Shown in pieces: positions 1 through 5,562 of a stretch of 9,943 nt of DNA (positions within the stretch are counted from its first letter, which is position 1; each line of letters starts with the position of its first letter). The notes beneath the pieces were generated by a model. That model was given only the letters and a program-made list of their open reading frames with translations. It was not told where the DNA came from and searched no databases. The stretch is from assembly GCA_015068335.1 (NCBI GenBank), contig SVKT01000054.1, positions 1 through 9,943 of the forward strand, read 5' to 3'. The DNA comes from Oscillospiraceae bacterium (lineage in GTDB: Bacteria > Bacillota > Clostridia > Oscillospirales > Oscillospiraceae). Made by a program: the position numbers and the translations under genes.

Positions 1-1
1 C

Positions 2-262
2 CATGACCTGCGTCATACTTTCGCAACGCTGGCACTCACCAACGGTGTCGATGCCAAAACGGTGTCCAGCATGCTGGGACACAGCAGCTCCAGCTTCACT
101 CTGGATGTGTACACGCACGTCACCACGCAGATGCAGCAGGCCGCCGCTGATAAGATGGCCAACTTCATGGAAAACGCCATGCCCAGCACACCTCCTCCCG
201 AACCGCCTGATCCTCCGCAGGAAAGCGGATGTAAGGTGCTTCCGTTCGAGAGGGTTGGATAA
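2..262 (+). CDS. Tyrosine recombinase / phage-type integrase, C-terminal fragment (5' end outside window)
   Basis: This is the last 86 residues of a site-specific tyrosine recombinase, which cuts and rejoins DNA at attachment sites; the reading frame is open at the left edge. The fragment begins in the catalytic HxxR box (HDLRHTFAT, His1 and Arg4 of the fragment). It continues with the LGHSS motif (His27) and ends the catalytic core with the nucleophile in DVYTHV (Tyr37), so the active-site C-terminus is intact. A proline-rich tail of about 25 residues (TPPPEPPDPP) follows. The gene points toward tRNA-Pro about 1.1 kb away and is followed by a terminator hairpin. This fits an integrase at one end of an integrative element or prophage. 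Family assignment is secure; whether the complete protein is functional cannot be seen. Confidence 0.93.
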   Translation, partial: HDLRHTFATLALTNGVDAKTVSSMLGHSSSSFTLDVYTHVTTQMQQAAADKMANFMENAMPSTPPPEPPDPPQESGCKVLPFERVG

Positions 263-293
263 AATTCTCTGAATGCGTTCAATCATTAAAGGG

Positions 294-327
294 CGGCTTG
301 GCGTCTGGAACAGTTATCGCCAAGCCG
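294..327 (+). terminator. Hairpin terminator after the integrase
   Basis: A perfect 10-bp inverted repeat (CGGCTTGGCG / CGCCAAGCCG) with a 14-base loop lies about 30 bases after the integrase stop codon. It is followed by a short T-containing stretch (TCTTGCTGT) rather than a clean U-run, so termination strength is uncertain. The remaining bases to 409 show no further recognisable signal. Confidence 0.6.
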
Positions 328-409
328 TCTTGCTGTAGCAATACACCCGAATATCTTTCTGCCAAACTCTACACTGCTAAATAATGTTAGCTATATGGAT
401 AAAGGCGGT

Positions 410-1075
410 TTATTCGAAATAGAATGTATCAAAAATCACAAATCGGGGATTAATTGTTTTTTGGTCATTTGCTGAAACAACCTTTGTTCTCCCTTGTCCA
501 AAGCAATACGCGGTTTTATATCGAAGTTCACCAACAGATGCCGAAACCCATGGAGAAATATTTTTAAAATCACGATCTCCAGCAGTCTGTAATCCAAAAC
601 AAATCCAGTCCTTAATGTTAATTAATACATCAGTAGAATCTTTATACTGCTCAACAAGAGTACATAACCTATCTGTTAGACCTCGATTTGTACAAATGTG
701 TTTTTGCGGGTCTGAAAAAAATTTCAAATATCGATATTCTAATGCCCCTCTGTATCGTTCTATAAGATCTTTCAAATATTGAATGTCCACCATACCGGGT
801 TCGAGAAAATCACGATAAGGTGTTGGTTCATATAAAGCATGTTGTCCTTTCATCCCCCAGTCAAAAAGGACATAATCTTGTACCACAATTTCGTCCAAGA
901 TCTTCTTACGCCCTTCTCCACGGGCAACGCGAAGTATATTAGGATTATCCTCTGCCGCAAAAAGTTTTTCTTTCAAAAAAGATAATTCTTGCGGGTTCAG
1001 TTCTCTTCCACTTGTTCGTGCTTGGGGAATCTTGTCAATCATAGTTCTAGGGTTAAATGACGAAAATAGATCCAT
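410..1075 (-). CDS. Unrecognised 221-residue protein, probable cargo of the integrative element
   Basis: I do not recognise the family. The gene is supported by a strong ribosome site (AGGAGGGG about 5-7 bases before the ATG) and a near-consensus promoter. It is clearly richer in A+T than the chromosomal genes to the right, which suggests horizontal origin. The protein has no obvious signal peptide or membrane segment and looks like a soluble cytoplasmic protein. It is rich in charged residues at the N-terminus and in Tyr/Phe/Trp in the second half (ISPWVSASV near residue 175, TAYCFGQG near 190, FDTFYFE at the end). The WVSAS stretch loosely recalls the Ser-containing strand of ADP-ribosyltransferase-like folds, but the other motifs of that fold are not evident, so I do not claim it. 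It lies alone, convergent to the integrase, in the slot where integrative elements often carry accessory genes. Confidence 0.8.
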   Translation of the reverse strand: MDLFSSFNPRTMIDKIPQARTSGRELNPQELSFLKEKLFAAEDNPNILRVARGEGRKKILDEIVVQDYVLFDWGMKGQHALYEPTPYRDFLEPGMVDIQYLKDLIERYRGALEYRYLKFFSDPQKHICTNRGLTDRLCTLVEQYKDSTDVLINIKDWICFGLQTAGDRDFKNISPWVSASVGELRYKTAYCFGQGRTKVVSANDQKTINPRFVIFDTFYFE

Positions 1076-1095
1076 ATAAGCCCCTCCTCAAAATT

Positions 1096-1124
1096 ATTAT
1101 ACAAAGAAAACGCTTTATTCTCAA
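1096..1124 (-). promoter_or_regulatory. Sigma-A-type promoter of the cargo gene
   Basis: On the minus strand TTGAGA (1119-1124) and a perfect TATAAT (1096-1101) are separated by exactly 17 bases. They lie about 20 bases upstream of the cargo gene's start codon, leaving a very short leader that holds only the ribosome site. The gene therefore has its own promoter and does not depend on readthrough from the tRNA. Confidence 0.8.
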
Positions 1125-1195
1125 CAGAGAGTAATTCGCAAAAACATTTAGCTTACCAACTGCGTCTATTAAATGAAATAGGATCTTAATTGTAT

Positions 1196-1293
1196 TGTGG
1201 GTCAGAATGTGGGTAGAGAACAAAAACGGCGCTGGGGAAATCCCAGCGCCGTTACTGTTTATCTGACCCACATTGAAAAGGCAACGTGGGTCA
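1196..1293. repeat. Cluster of four GTGGGT repeats forming a nested palindrome
   Basis: Four copies of a GTGGGT-centred motif lie within about 95 bases. They read TGTGGGTCAGA at 1196-1206 (+), GTGGGTAGAG at 1209 (+), the inverted copy TCTGACCCACA at 1262-1272 (-), and CGTGGGTCAT at 1285 (+). The first and third form an 11-bp perfect inverted repeat that encloses the strong hairpin at 1225-1253. Their position between the integrase and the tRNA suggests arm-type binding sites for the integrase or an excisionase; that role is inferred. Confidence 0.6.
1225..1253 (-). terminator. Strong hairpin with T-tract on the minus strand
   Basis: A perfect 12-bp stem (AACGGCGCTGGG / CCCAGCGCCGTT) with a 5-base loop. 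Read on the minus strand it is followed directly by TTTTTG, the form of an intrinsic terminator. It lies downstream of tRNA-Pro and of that tRNA's own terminator, and upstream of the cargo gene promoter, so it would insulate the element from host transcription. On the plus strand it lacks a U-run. Confidence 0.7.
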
Positions 1294-1323
1294 TCCTCTC
1301 AAATTTCAGAACTATAAACGCAG

Positions 1324-1349
1324 AAAAACCGCCATCTCTGGCGGTTTTT
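1324..1349 (-). terminator. Intrinsic terminator of tRNA-Pro
   Basis: A perfect inverted repeat AAAAACCGCC / GGCGGTTTTT with a 6-base loop. It starts 9 bases beyond the tRNA 3' end and ends in a five-base T-run on the minus strand. By its A/T flanks it could work in both directions, but the only gene ending here is the tRNA. Confidence 0.85.
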
Positions 1350-1358
1350 CCTGCTTTC

Positions 1359-1434
1359 TGGTCCGAGATGGGAGACTCGAACTCCCGACATCCTGCTCCC
1401 AAAGCAGGCGCGCTACCAACTGCGCTAATCCCGG
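1359..1434 (-). tRNA. tRNA-Pro (anticodon UGG)
   Basis: A full cloverleaf can be drawn on the minus strand. The acceptor stem is CCGGGAT pairing with ATCTCGG, with one G-U pair. The D stem is GCGC/GCGC with an AGTTGGTA loop. The anticodon stem is CCTGC/GCAGG with loop TTTGGGA (anticodon TGG). The variable loop is ATGTC, and the T stem is GGGAG/CTCCC with TTCGAGT. Discriminator A73 is followed by an encoded CCA, giving 76 bases. The UGG anticodon can read all or most proline codons. No clear promoter is visible between it and the hairpin at 1544-1576. The 3' end faces the integrase, making this gene the probable integration target. Confidence 0.96.
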
Positions 1435-1543
1435 ATATTTAGTTTTGCGGCTGTTTCGTCGGTACGTTCTGCCGTGTTTGGCGGCTCTCTCAATGCGGAA
1501 TCCGTCCGCCGGACAACGCAGGCAACAGCCCCTGATCTTTTGC

Positions 1544-1576
1544 ACAGAGAGCCGGGCCGGTGGCCCGGCTCTCTGT
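1544..1576. terminator. 15-bp perfect hairpin between ligase and tRNA-Pro
   Basis: A perfect 15-bp stem (ACAGAGAGCCGGGCC and its complement) with a 3-base loop lies 25 bases after the stop of the ligase gene. The T-rich flank (CATTTTACC) is on the plus-strand side. On the minus strand, the direction in which the ligase is read, the stem is followed by GCAAAAG and has no U-run. It probably ends or stabilises the ligase mRNA, but it is not a textbook intrinsic terminator for that direction. Confidence 0.55.
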
Positions 1577-1601
1577 CATTTTACCGTTTCGCTTTACAAA
1601 G

Positions 1602-3128
1602 TCAAGGGGTCTCTTCGCACTCCCGGAGGCAGACCTTCACGCCGGCGAGCATCAGTGCGAACACGAACCAGAAGATGCACATCACCCGGGGGTAGTGCCA
1701 GGGGTAGTCCGCCAGTCCGCACACCATAATACCGCACATCGCGGCAGCCCCCGCGCAAATGATGGTGCGCACGGCGCTGTCGGCACAATTCCGCACCGCA
1801 GCGGCTGCCCGCCGGATGCCCCACAGCAGGGACGCCAGCAGCGAGGTCACACCCAGCAGACCGGCTTCCAGCCAGACCTGCATATAGAAGTTATGGGCGT
1901 GGACGAAGGGCGCCGTACCGTGGTACAGGCCGTAGTCGCGGATATAGGCCTGCGTGGCTGCGCCGCCCAGACCCGCGCCGAAGAACGGGGACTTTTTGAT
2001 GACCTCGATGGCCGCCGCATACAGGGGGAAGCGGCTGGTGGTGGAGGTATCGGAGGTGTTGGTGATGGTCAGGATGCGGTTCCAGATGGTGCTGGGCAGC
2101 AGCGGGATGGCCGCAACGCACAGCAGCGCAAATCCGGGGATCCAACGGGGCTTCCAGAGCACCACGAACACCACCATCGCGCAGGCAAAGCCCACCCAAC
2201 TGGCGCGGGAGTAGGTCATACCCAGCGCGGTGACGCCGATGGCAAAGGCGCCCAGGGCGGCCAGTTTTCCAAGCAGGCTTCCGGAACAGAGCACCAGCGC
2301 CAGCACCAGCGGCAGCAGCAAAATCAGCACCTCGGCAAAGGTGTTGGGGTTATCGAAAAAGGAATCGACGCGGCCGGGCATACCGGGGTTCACATTCACG
2401 TCCACGTAGGACAGATTGACCTCCACGCCCCGGATGCGCTGCACGATGCCGTACGCGCCGGACACGGCCACGCAGAAGGCGCCGCCGGCGGCCAGGCGCT
2501 TCACATCCCTCTCCGCCTGCACGGCGCTGACGGTGACCAGCACGCTGAGCGCGGCGGAGACGTGATAGCCGAAATAGCGCAGGGACAGCCCCGGCGCATA
2601 GGAGCAGACCAGCCCCAGACCGATGGCACCGAACAGCACCAGCGGATACAGGCCGATGTGTTTCAGGTCCAGCCGGAAGGCGCGGTCGTGCATCGCGCCG
2701 GCGTGCAGCAGCACCAGCAGCAGCGCGGCCAATTTCAGGCTGTTGGCGTTGTCCCAGCGGTAATAGGGGATGACCCACAGGAGCATAATGCCCCAGGACT
2801 GGGCGATGGCGGTCTCGTCGCCGATGCGGAAGGCCAGTCTGGCAAAGAAACTGTCCTCAAAGGTGGCGACCAGCGCCTTGTACAGTTTATGCAGCAGCGC
2901 GGACGGCACATTCACCACCGCGGTCAGGATGCCGCACAGGCGGCTTTCCGGCCAGGCACGGCTGAGCGCGCTCTCGCGGCAGAGGACGCGCATAATCGCA
3001 CTGTCCGCCAGTTGGCGCTCGCACCAGTCGCCCAGCGCCGTCATCAAACGGCACACGGCGCTGTCCCGGTACAGCGACACCAGGCAGGACCACAGATAAT
3101 AGAGATAACTCTCACGCAGAAGCGTCAT
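1602..3128 (-). CDS. O-antigen ligase / Wzy-type polymerase-like membrane protein
   Basis: A 508-residue polytopic membrane protein of the O-antigen ligase (Wzy_C) superfamily, which transfers or polymerises lipid-linked oligosaccharides on the outer face of the membrane. After an Arg-rich amphipathic N-terminus of about 100 residues there are roughly ten or more hydrophobic segments. The family signature lies near residues 386-426: GLGG, then a long outside loop with HAHNFYMQ (about 410-417) and WLEAGLLG. An RxDSFFDNPNTFAE-like segment lies near the middle, as in many ligases. I chose ATG at 3128 because the GGAG site is 9 bases upstream; a GTG at 3134 is only 3 bases from it. It follows the glycosyltransferase by about 20 bases in one operon. 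In a Gram-positive host the product would be a capsule, teichuronic-type or exopolysaccharide rather than lipopolysaccharide; the substrate is unknown. Confidence 0.88.
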   Translation of the reverse strand: MTLLRESYLYYLWSCLVSLYRDSAVCRLMTALGDWCERQLADSAIMRVLCRESALSRAWPESRLCGILTAVVNVPSALLHKLYKALVATFEDSFFARLAFRIGDETAIAQSWGIMLLWVIPYYRWDNANSLKLAALLLVLLHAGAMHDRAFRLDLKHIGLYPLVLFGAIGLGLVCSYAPGLSLRYFGYHVSAALSVLVTVSAVQAERDVKRLAAGGAFCVAVSGAYGIVQRIRGVEVNLSYVDVNVNPGMPGRVDSFFDNPNTFAEVLILLLPLVLALVLCSGSLLGKLAALGAFAIGVTALGMTYSRASWVGFACAMVVFVVLWKPRWIPGFALLCVAAIPLLPSTIWNRILTITNTSDTSTTSRFPLYAAAIEVIKKSPFFGAGLGGAATQAYIRDYGLYHGTAPFVHAHNFYMQVWLEAGLLGVTSLLASLLWGIRRAAAAVRNCADSAVRTIICAGAAAMCGIMVCGLADYPWHYPRVMCIFWFVFALMLAGVKVCLRECEETP

Positions 3129-3149
3129 AAACACTTGCTCCTCGTTTCG

Positions 3150-4166
3150 TCAGATCCGGTTTTTCAGGCGGTACATCTGGGTCAGGATGAAGAAGCGCTT
3201 CTTCCGGACCAGATTGGCCACCATCTGCTTGTTGGGGCTCAGACCCACAGGCGCCACCTCGGCGATGGCCTTTGCCATTTCGGGCCGCGCGCAGATCTCC
3301 TCCACCGCTTTCTGCTTCTTGCGGGGGTGCAGGGGGTTGGAGGCGGCATACTCGTTGCCGATGGCGATGAGCAGTCCCGCCCAGTTGGAATATTCACGCC
3401 ACTGGGGACGGGCCTCTGCCAGTTTGTGGCGGGCAACCAGTTCGGCCTTGCGCTCCATAAAGCGGCCAAAGACCTTCATATAGTCCTTCATATAGCGGTG
3501 GGTTGCGGAGGAAGGATTGAGGAAATAGCGGTAGAGAGGCTGATCCGTCACGGCCAGGGTCTCCGCGTGGCAGAAATACTCCATCAAAAACAGTTCGTCC
3601 TCCAAATAAGCGCCCTCGAAGGTGATGCGGGCGGAGCGGATGATCCTGGCGGAGAACAGATAGCGCCAGATGAAGCCGTTGAACACGGGGGCAGTGAGGC
3701 GGTCGCCCAGCAGGGGGTACACGATGCCCTCCCGGATGCCCTGCTTGTCATAGATTCCGGCGGGCAGCAGGGGCTCGATGGTCTTGCTGCCGTCGGCATA
3801 GAGGTTCAGGTGCCAGCAGCCCACGGTGTCCGCCCCGGTCTGCTCCCGCAGGCTCCACATCGTTTCCAGCGCCCGGCACTCAAAGCGGTCGTCCACGTCC
3901 AGAAAGGCGATGTAGTCGCCCCTGGCCTCGTTCAATCCCAGGTTTCTGGCCTCGCTGACACCGGCGTTTTTCTTTTTATGGAACACGCGGATGCGATCGT
4001 CCTTCGCGGCGCACGCATCGCACAGTTCGGAAGAACCGTCGGTGCAGCCGTCGTCCACCAGCAGCAGTTCCCAGTCCGCAAAGGTCTGGTTGCGCACGCT
4101 CTCCACGCAGTTTTCCAGATAGGTCTTCGCCTGATACACAGGCACGATCACAGAGATACTGGGCAT
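3150..4166 (-). CDS. Family 2 glycosyltransferase (GT-A fold)
   Basis: A 338-residue cytoplasmic glycosyltransferase that moves a sugar from a nucleotide-sugar donor to a glycan acceptor. The N-terminal GT2 domain is clear: ISVIVPVYQ (residues 4-12), LLVDDGCTDGS (35-45), the NAGVSEARNLGL segment (67-78), and the metal-binding FLDVDD (88-93). The probable catalytic-base motif is LEDELF (188-193). The remaining C-terminal part is basic and helical, with KKRFF near the end suggesting membrane association. The ATG is preceded by GGGGAG at 6 bases spacing and by a good promoter. The gene is first in an operon with the ligase-like protein, so both probably serve the same surface polysaccharide. Donor and acceptor specificity cannot be read from the sequence. 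Confidence 0.93.
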   Translation of the reverse strand: MPSISVIVPVYQAKTYLENCVESVRNQTFADWELLLVDDGCTDGSSELCDACAAKDDRIRVFHKKKNAGVSEARNLGLNEARGDYIAFLDVDDRFECRALETMWSLREQTGADTVGCWHLNLYADGSKTIEPLLPAGIYDKQGIREGIVYPLLGDRLTAPVFNGFIWRYLFSARIIRSARITFEGAYLEDELFLMEYFCHAETLAVTDQPLYRYFLNPSSATHRYMKDYMKVFGRFMERKAELVARHKLAEARPQWREYSNWAGLLIAIGNEYAASNPLHPRKKQKAVEEICARPEMAKAIAEVAPVGLSPNKQMVANLVRKKRFFILTQMYRLKNRI

Positions 4167-4203
4167 AACATACTCCCCATTCTATCTTGATTTTAACTTT
4201 ATT

Positions 4204-4232
4204 ATTGTACCGCAAAGCAGCGGTGAGGTCAA
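4204..4232 (-). promoter_or_regulatory. Sigma-A-type promoter of the glycosyltransferase-ligase operon
   Basis: On the minus strand TTGACC (4227-4232), a 17-base spacer and TACAAT (4204-4209) lie about 40 bases before the glycosyltransferase start. This is one mismatch from consensus in each box, which predicts steady expression of the two-gene operon. Confidence 0.8.
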
Positions 4233-4300
4233 GGCTTTGTCCCTTGCTTCCCTTTTACTCTAATTGTGGCTACGGAAATCTCCAGCGATTTCACCAAGCG

Positions 4301-4329
4301 TTGATATGAGCAGAAAAATATGATAAAGT
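4301..4329 (+). promoter_or_regulatory. Possible promoter of the 49-residue ORF
   Basis: TTGATA (4301-4306), a 17-base spacer and TAAAGT (4324-4329) lie in an A-rich stretch 36 bases before the ORF start. The -10 box is imperfect. A 6-bp inverted repeat GAAATC/GATTTC (4275-4292) lies just upstream. Support is moderate at best. Confidence 0.4.
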
Positions 4330-4364
4330 AAATAAAAAGGGAAAAATTTGTAAGGATGAAAGCG

Positions 4365-4514
4365 ATGATGGAGGCGATCTACAAGCCGCCCGGTCTCACG
4401 GACAAGCAGCGGCAGCAGTTGTTCCTCGACTTCGATGTGGGCAAGACCGTGTGCGGCTACAACAAAGCGCTGGTGGAGCAGAAGCTGAATGGTATGAGAG
4501 CTATGGCGAAATAA
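4365..4514 (+). CDS. Small 49-residue protein of unknown function
   Basis: A short ORF beginning MMEAIYKPPG and ending RAMAK. I do not recognise it. In favour of it being real: an AAGGA site lies 8 bases before the ATG at 4365, and a strong hairpin terminator starts 4 bases after the stop. Its G/C-rich codon third positions also contrast with the very A-rich upstream DNA. An in-frame ATG at 4356 is less likely, since it sits on top of that ribosome site. The protein is mostly helical and basic (KPPGLTDKQRQQ, then DFDVGKTVCGYNKALVEQKL), with one Cys and no membrane segment. It could be a genuine small protein or the remnant of a longer gene; the abrupt change to A-rich DNA just before the start keeps the second option open. 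Confidence 0.55.
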   Translation: MMEAIYKPPGLTDKQRQQLFLDFDVGKTVCGYNKALVEQKLNGMRAMAK

Positions 4515-4518
4515 CGCA

Positions 4519-4548
4519 AAAAGGACAGAGAGTCTTCCCTGTCCTTTT
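4519..4548. terminator. Bidirectional terminator between convergent genes
   Basis: A 10-bp perfect stem (AAAAGGACAG / CTGTCCTTTT) with a 10-base loop. It has T-runs on both strands: TTTTGTTATAT on plus, and TTTTTGCG on minus. It lies 4 bases after the stop of the 49-residue ORF and 1 base after the stop of the convergent zinc-ribbon gene, so it serves both. Confidence 0.85.
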
Positions 4549-4549
4549 G

Positions 4550-5005
4550 TTATATATTCCAAACTGCTTTATATCCCACACGATTCAGCAGCTCTCTATA
4601 TGCCGGATCCGCCAATCGTTTCTCCGATTCGGCGGTCTCTTTTGCAATGATTTCGTTTGTTTTTTTGTTGCTCTTTCGTGCGAAAACAACAAAATAAGCA
4701 ATGGCTGCGGCGATGCCGAGGTACCGATAATCATAGGCATAATTTTCTAACAGCATGAACGATACACCACCGATCAGGAATGCAAAAAACGCAATTCTCC
4801 AAAGGAAGCTAAACAACATACTGTGCTTAAAATCCCGCAGTTCTGCTTTGGAAAGCGTGCCGATCTCCATGACATCCGGGTGTATGTACGGCTGCCTACA
4901 AGAGGGGCATATTACAACGGGACAGCCGAATTTTTTGTTGTTGTAAATACTTGAGCATCGTGTTTTCTTGCCACAGTAAGGGCATTTTTCAGTCCAATAT
5001 TGCAT
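4550..5005 (-). CDS. Zinc-ribbon membrane protein, zinc ribbon at N-terminus
   Basis: A 151-residue protein of no family I can name. The N-terminus carries a zinc ribbon with CPYC (Cys8, Cys11) and CPSC (Cys33, Cys36). Two hydrophobic segments follow at about residues 64-86 and 94-109, separated by a short Tyr-rich loop. The C-terminus is charged and helical (KSNKKTNEIIAKETAESEKR). The Lys/Arg-rich flanks of the second segment suggest that both ends face the cytoplasm. The start is fixed by GGGAGG 7 bases before the ATG and a good promoter upstream. The terminator lies directly after the stop, so it is a single-gene unit. It is divergent from another small two-segment zinc-ribbon protein at 5183. 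Function is unknown; the ribbon could bind nucleic acid or a protein partner. Confidence 0.85.
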   Translation of the reverse strand: MQYWTEKCPYCGKKTRCSSIYNNKKFGCPVVICPSCRQPYIHPDVMEIGTLSKAELRDFKHSMLFSFLWRIAFFAFLIGGVSFMLLENYAYDYRYLGIAAAIAYFVVFARKSNKKTNEIIAKETAESEKRLADPAYRELLNRVGYKAVWNI

Positions 5006-5031
5006 AGGAACACCTCCCTTTTGATGGCTGT

Positions 5032-5060
5032 ATTATACGGCGGGAGAAGGAAAAAAGCAA
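5032..5060 (-). promoter_or_regulatory. Promoter of the 151-residue zinc-ribbon gene
   Basis: On the minus strand TTGCTT (5055-5060), a 17-base spacer and a perfect TATAAT (5032-5037) lie about 27 bases upstream of the start codon. Confidence 0.75.
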
Positions 5061-5182
5061 CGGTCTTTTTATCTCTTCCGAGGCCCACTCCGGTCTGCGG
5101 CATTGGCAATGATTGATGATAAATACGAAATCAGCATTGATTTGGAAAAATAACTAAAACTTTGATAAAGGAGCCAGACTAT

Positions 5183-5434
5183 ATGAAAAAGGTTGCGAAA
5201 TGGCTTGCAGTAATTTCCATTATCGTTTTTGTAATTGATTGGGGCATTATGGGCTTGAAATTACTTGATAACGATTACCTTATCACAGTAGAAGCATACA
5301 TAGGACTGATTTGCATTGTAGTCTACTTTGTTTGTCTAATGTATAATAAATTTACAAACCGTTGTCCTCATTGTGGCAAGACAAAACAATCTTTTGGAAA
5401 ATACTGTCCTTACTGTGGTAAGGAAATTAACTGA
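5183..5434 (+). CDS. Small membrane protein with C-terminal zinc ribbon
   Basis: An 83-residue protein with two membrane segments (about residues 7-28 and 36-54), followed by a zinc ribbon with CPHC (Cys61, Cys64) and CPYCGK (Cys75, Cys78). The start at 5183 is chosen because AAAGGAG lies 9 bases upstream. An ATG at 5162 in the same frame precedes that site and would add only a charged stub. Two-segment proteins ending in a double CxxC ribbon are common, mostly uncharacterised, in Firmicutes. The gene is A+T-rich compared with those on either side. It is divergent from the gene at 4550-5005, which has the same parts in the opposite order. No convincing promoter is visible for it. A strong terminator follows. 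Confidence 0.85.
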   Translation: MKKVAKWLAVISIIVFVIDWGIMGLKLLDNDYLITVEAYIGLICIVVYFVCLMYNKFTNRCPHCGKTKQSFGKYCPYCGKEIN

Positions 5435-5468
5435 CCAATTTCAATTTGCTGGGCCGTTGCTGTAAAGC

Positions 5469-5507
5469 TGCCTCTATCCGTCATTTCGACGGATAGAGGC
5501 AATTTTA
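5469..5507 (+). terminator. Intrinsic terminator after the small zinc-ribbon gene
   Basis: A perfect 14-bp stem (TGCCTCTATCCGTC / GACGGATAGAGGCA) with a 5-base loop, followed by ATTTTATG on the plus strand, about 35 bases after the stop codon. Confidence 0.88.
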
Positions 5508-5521
5508 TGCCCTAAAACCAC

Positions 5522-5557
5522 AAAAAAGGAAAAAGGGAATCCCCTGCCGCAAGCGGC
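5522..5557 (-). terminator. Possible weak terminator of the regulator-acetyltransferase operon
   Basis: Directly after the acetyltransferase stop, the minus strand has GC-rich short inverted repeats (GCGGCGCCGC, then AGGG/CCCT around GATT). These are followed by a strongly T-rich run (CCCTTTTTCCTTTTTTG). The stems are short, so this is a tentative call. Confidence 0.35.
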
Positions 5558-5562
5558 GCCGC

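Noticed and set aside
1560..4190. An 876-codon open frame on the plus strand opposite the glycosyltransferase-ligase operon.
   Set aside because: It runs antisense to two well-supported genes, and its translation is low-complexity (His/Gln/Gly-rich) without domains. It is explained by GC-rich third positions on the coding strand, and it has no ribosome site or promoter of its own.
4260..4562. A 100-codon minus-strand frame overlapping the 49-residue ORF and the bidirectional terminator.
   Set aside because: It has no ribosome site, reads through the terminator hairpin and is the antisense shadow of the plus-strand ORF.
5061..5158. A short plus-strand frame ending ...MIDDKYEISIDLEK before the small zinc-ribbon gene, faintly like an acyl-carrier-protein C-terminus.
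   Set aside because: Too short, with no ribosome site and no conserved Ser motif; the likeness is too weak to call a pseudogene.
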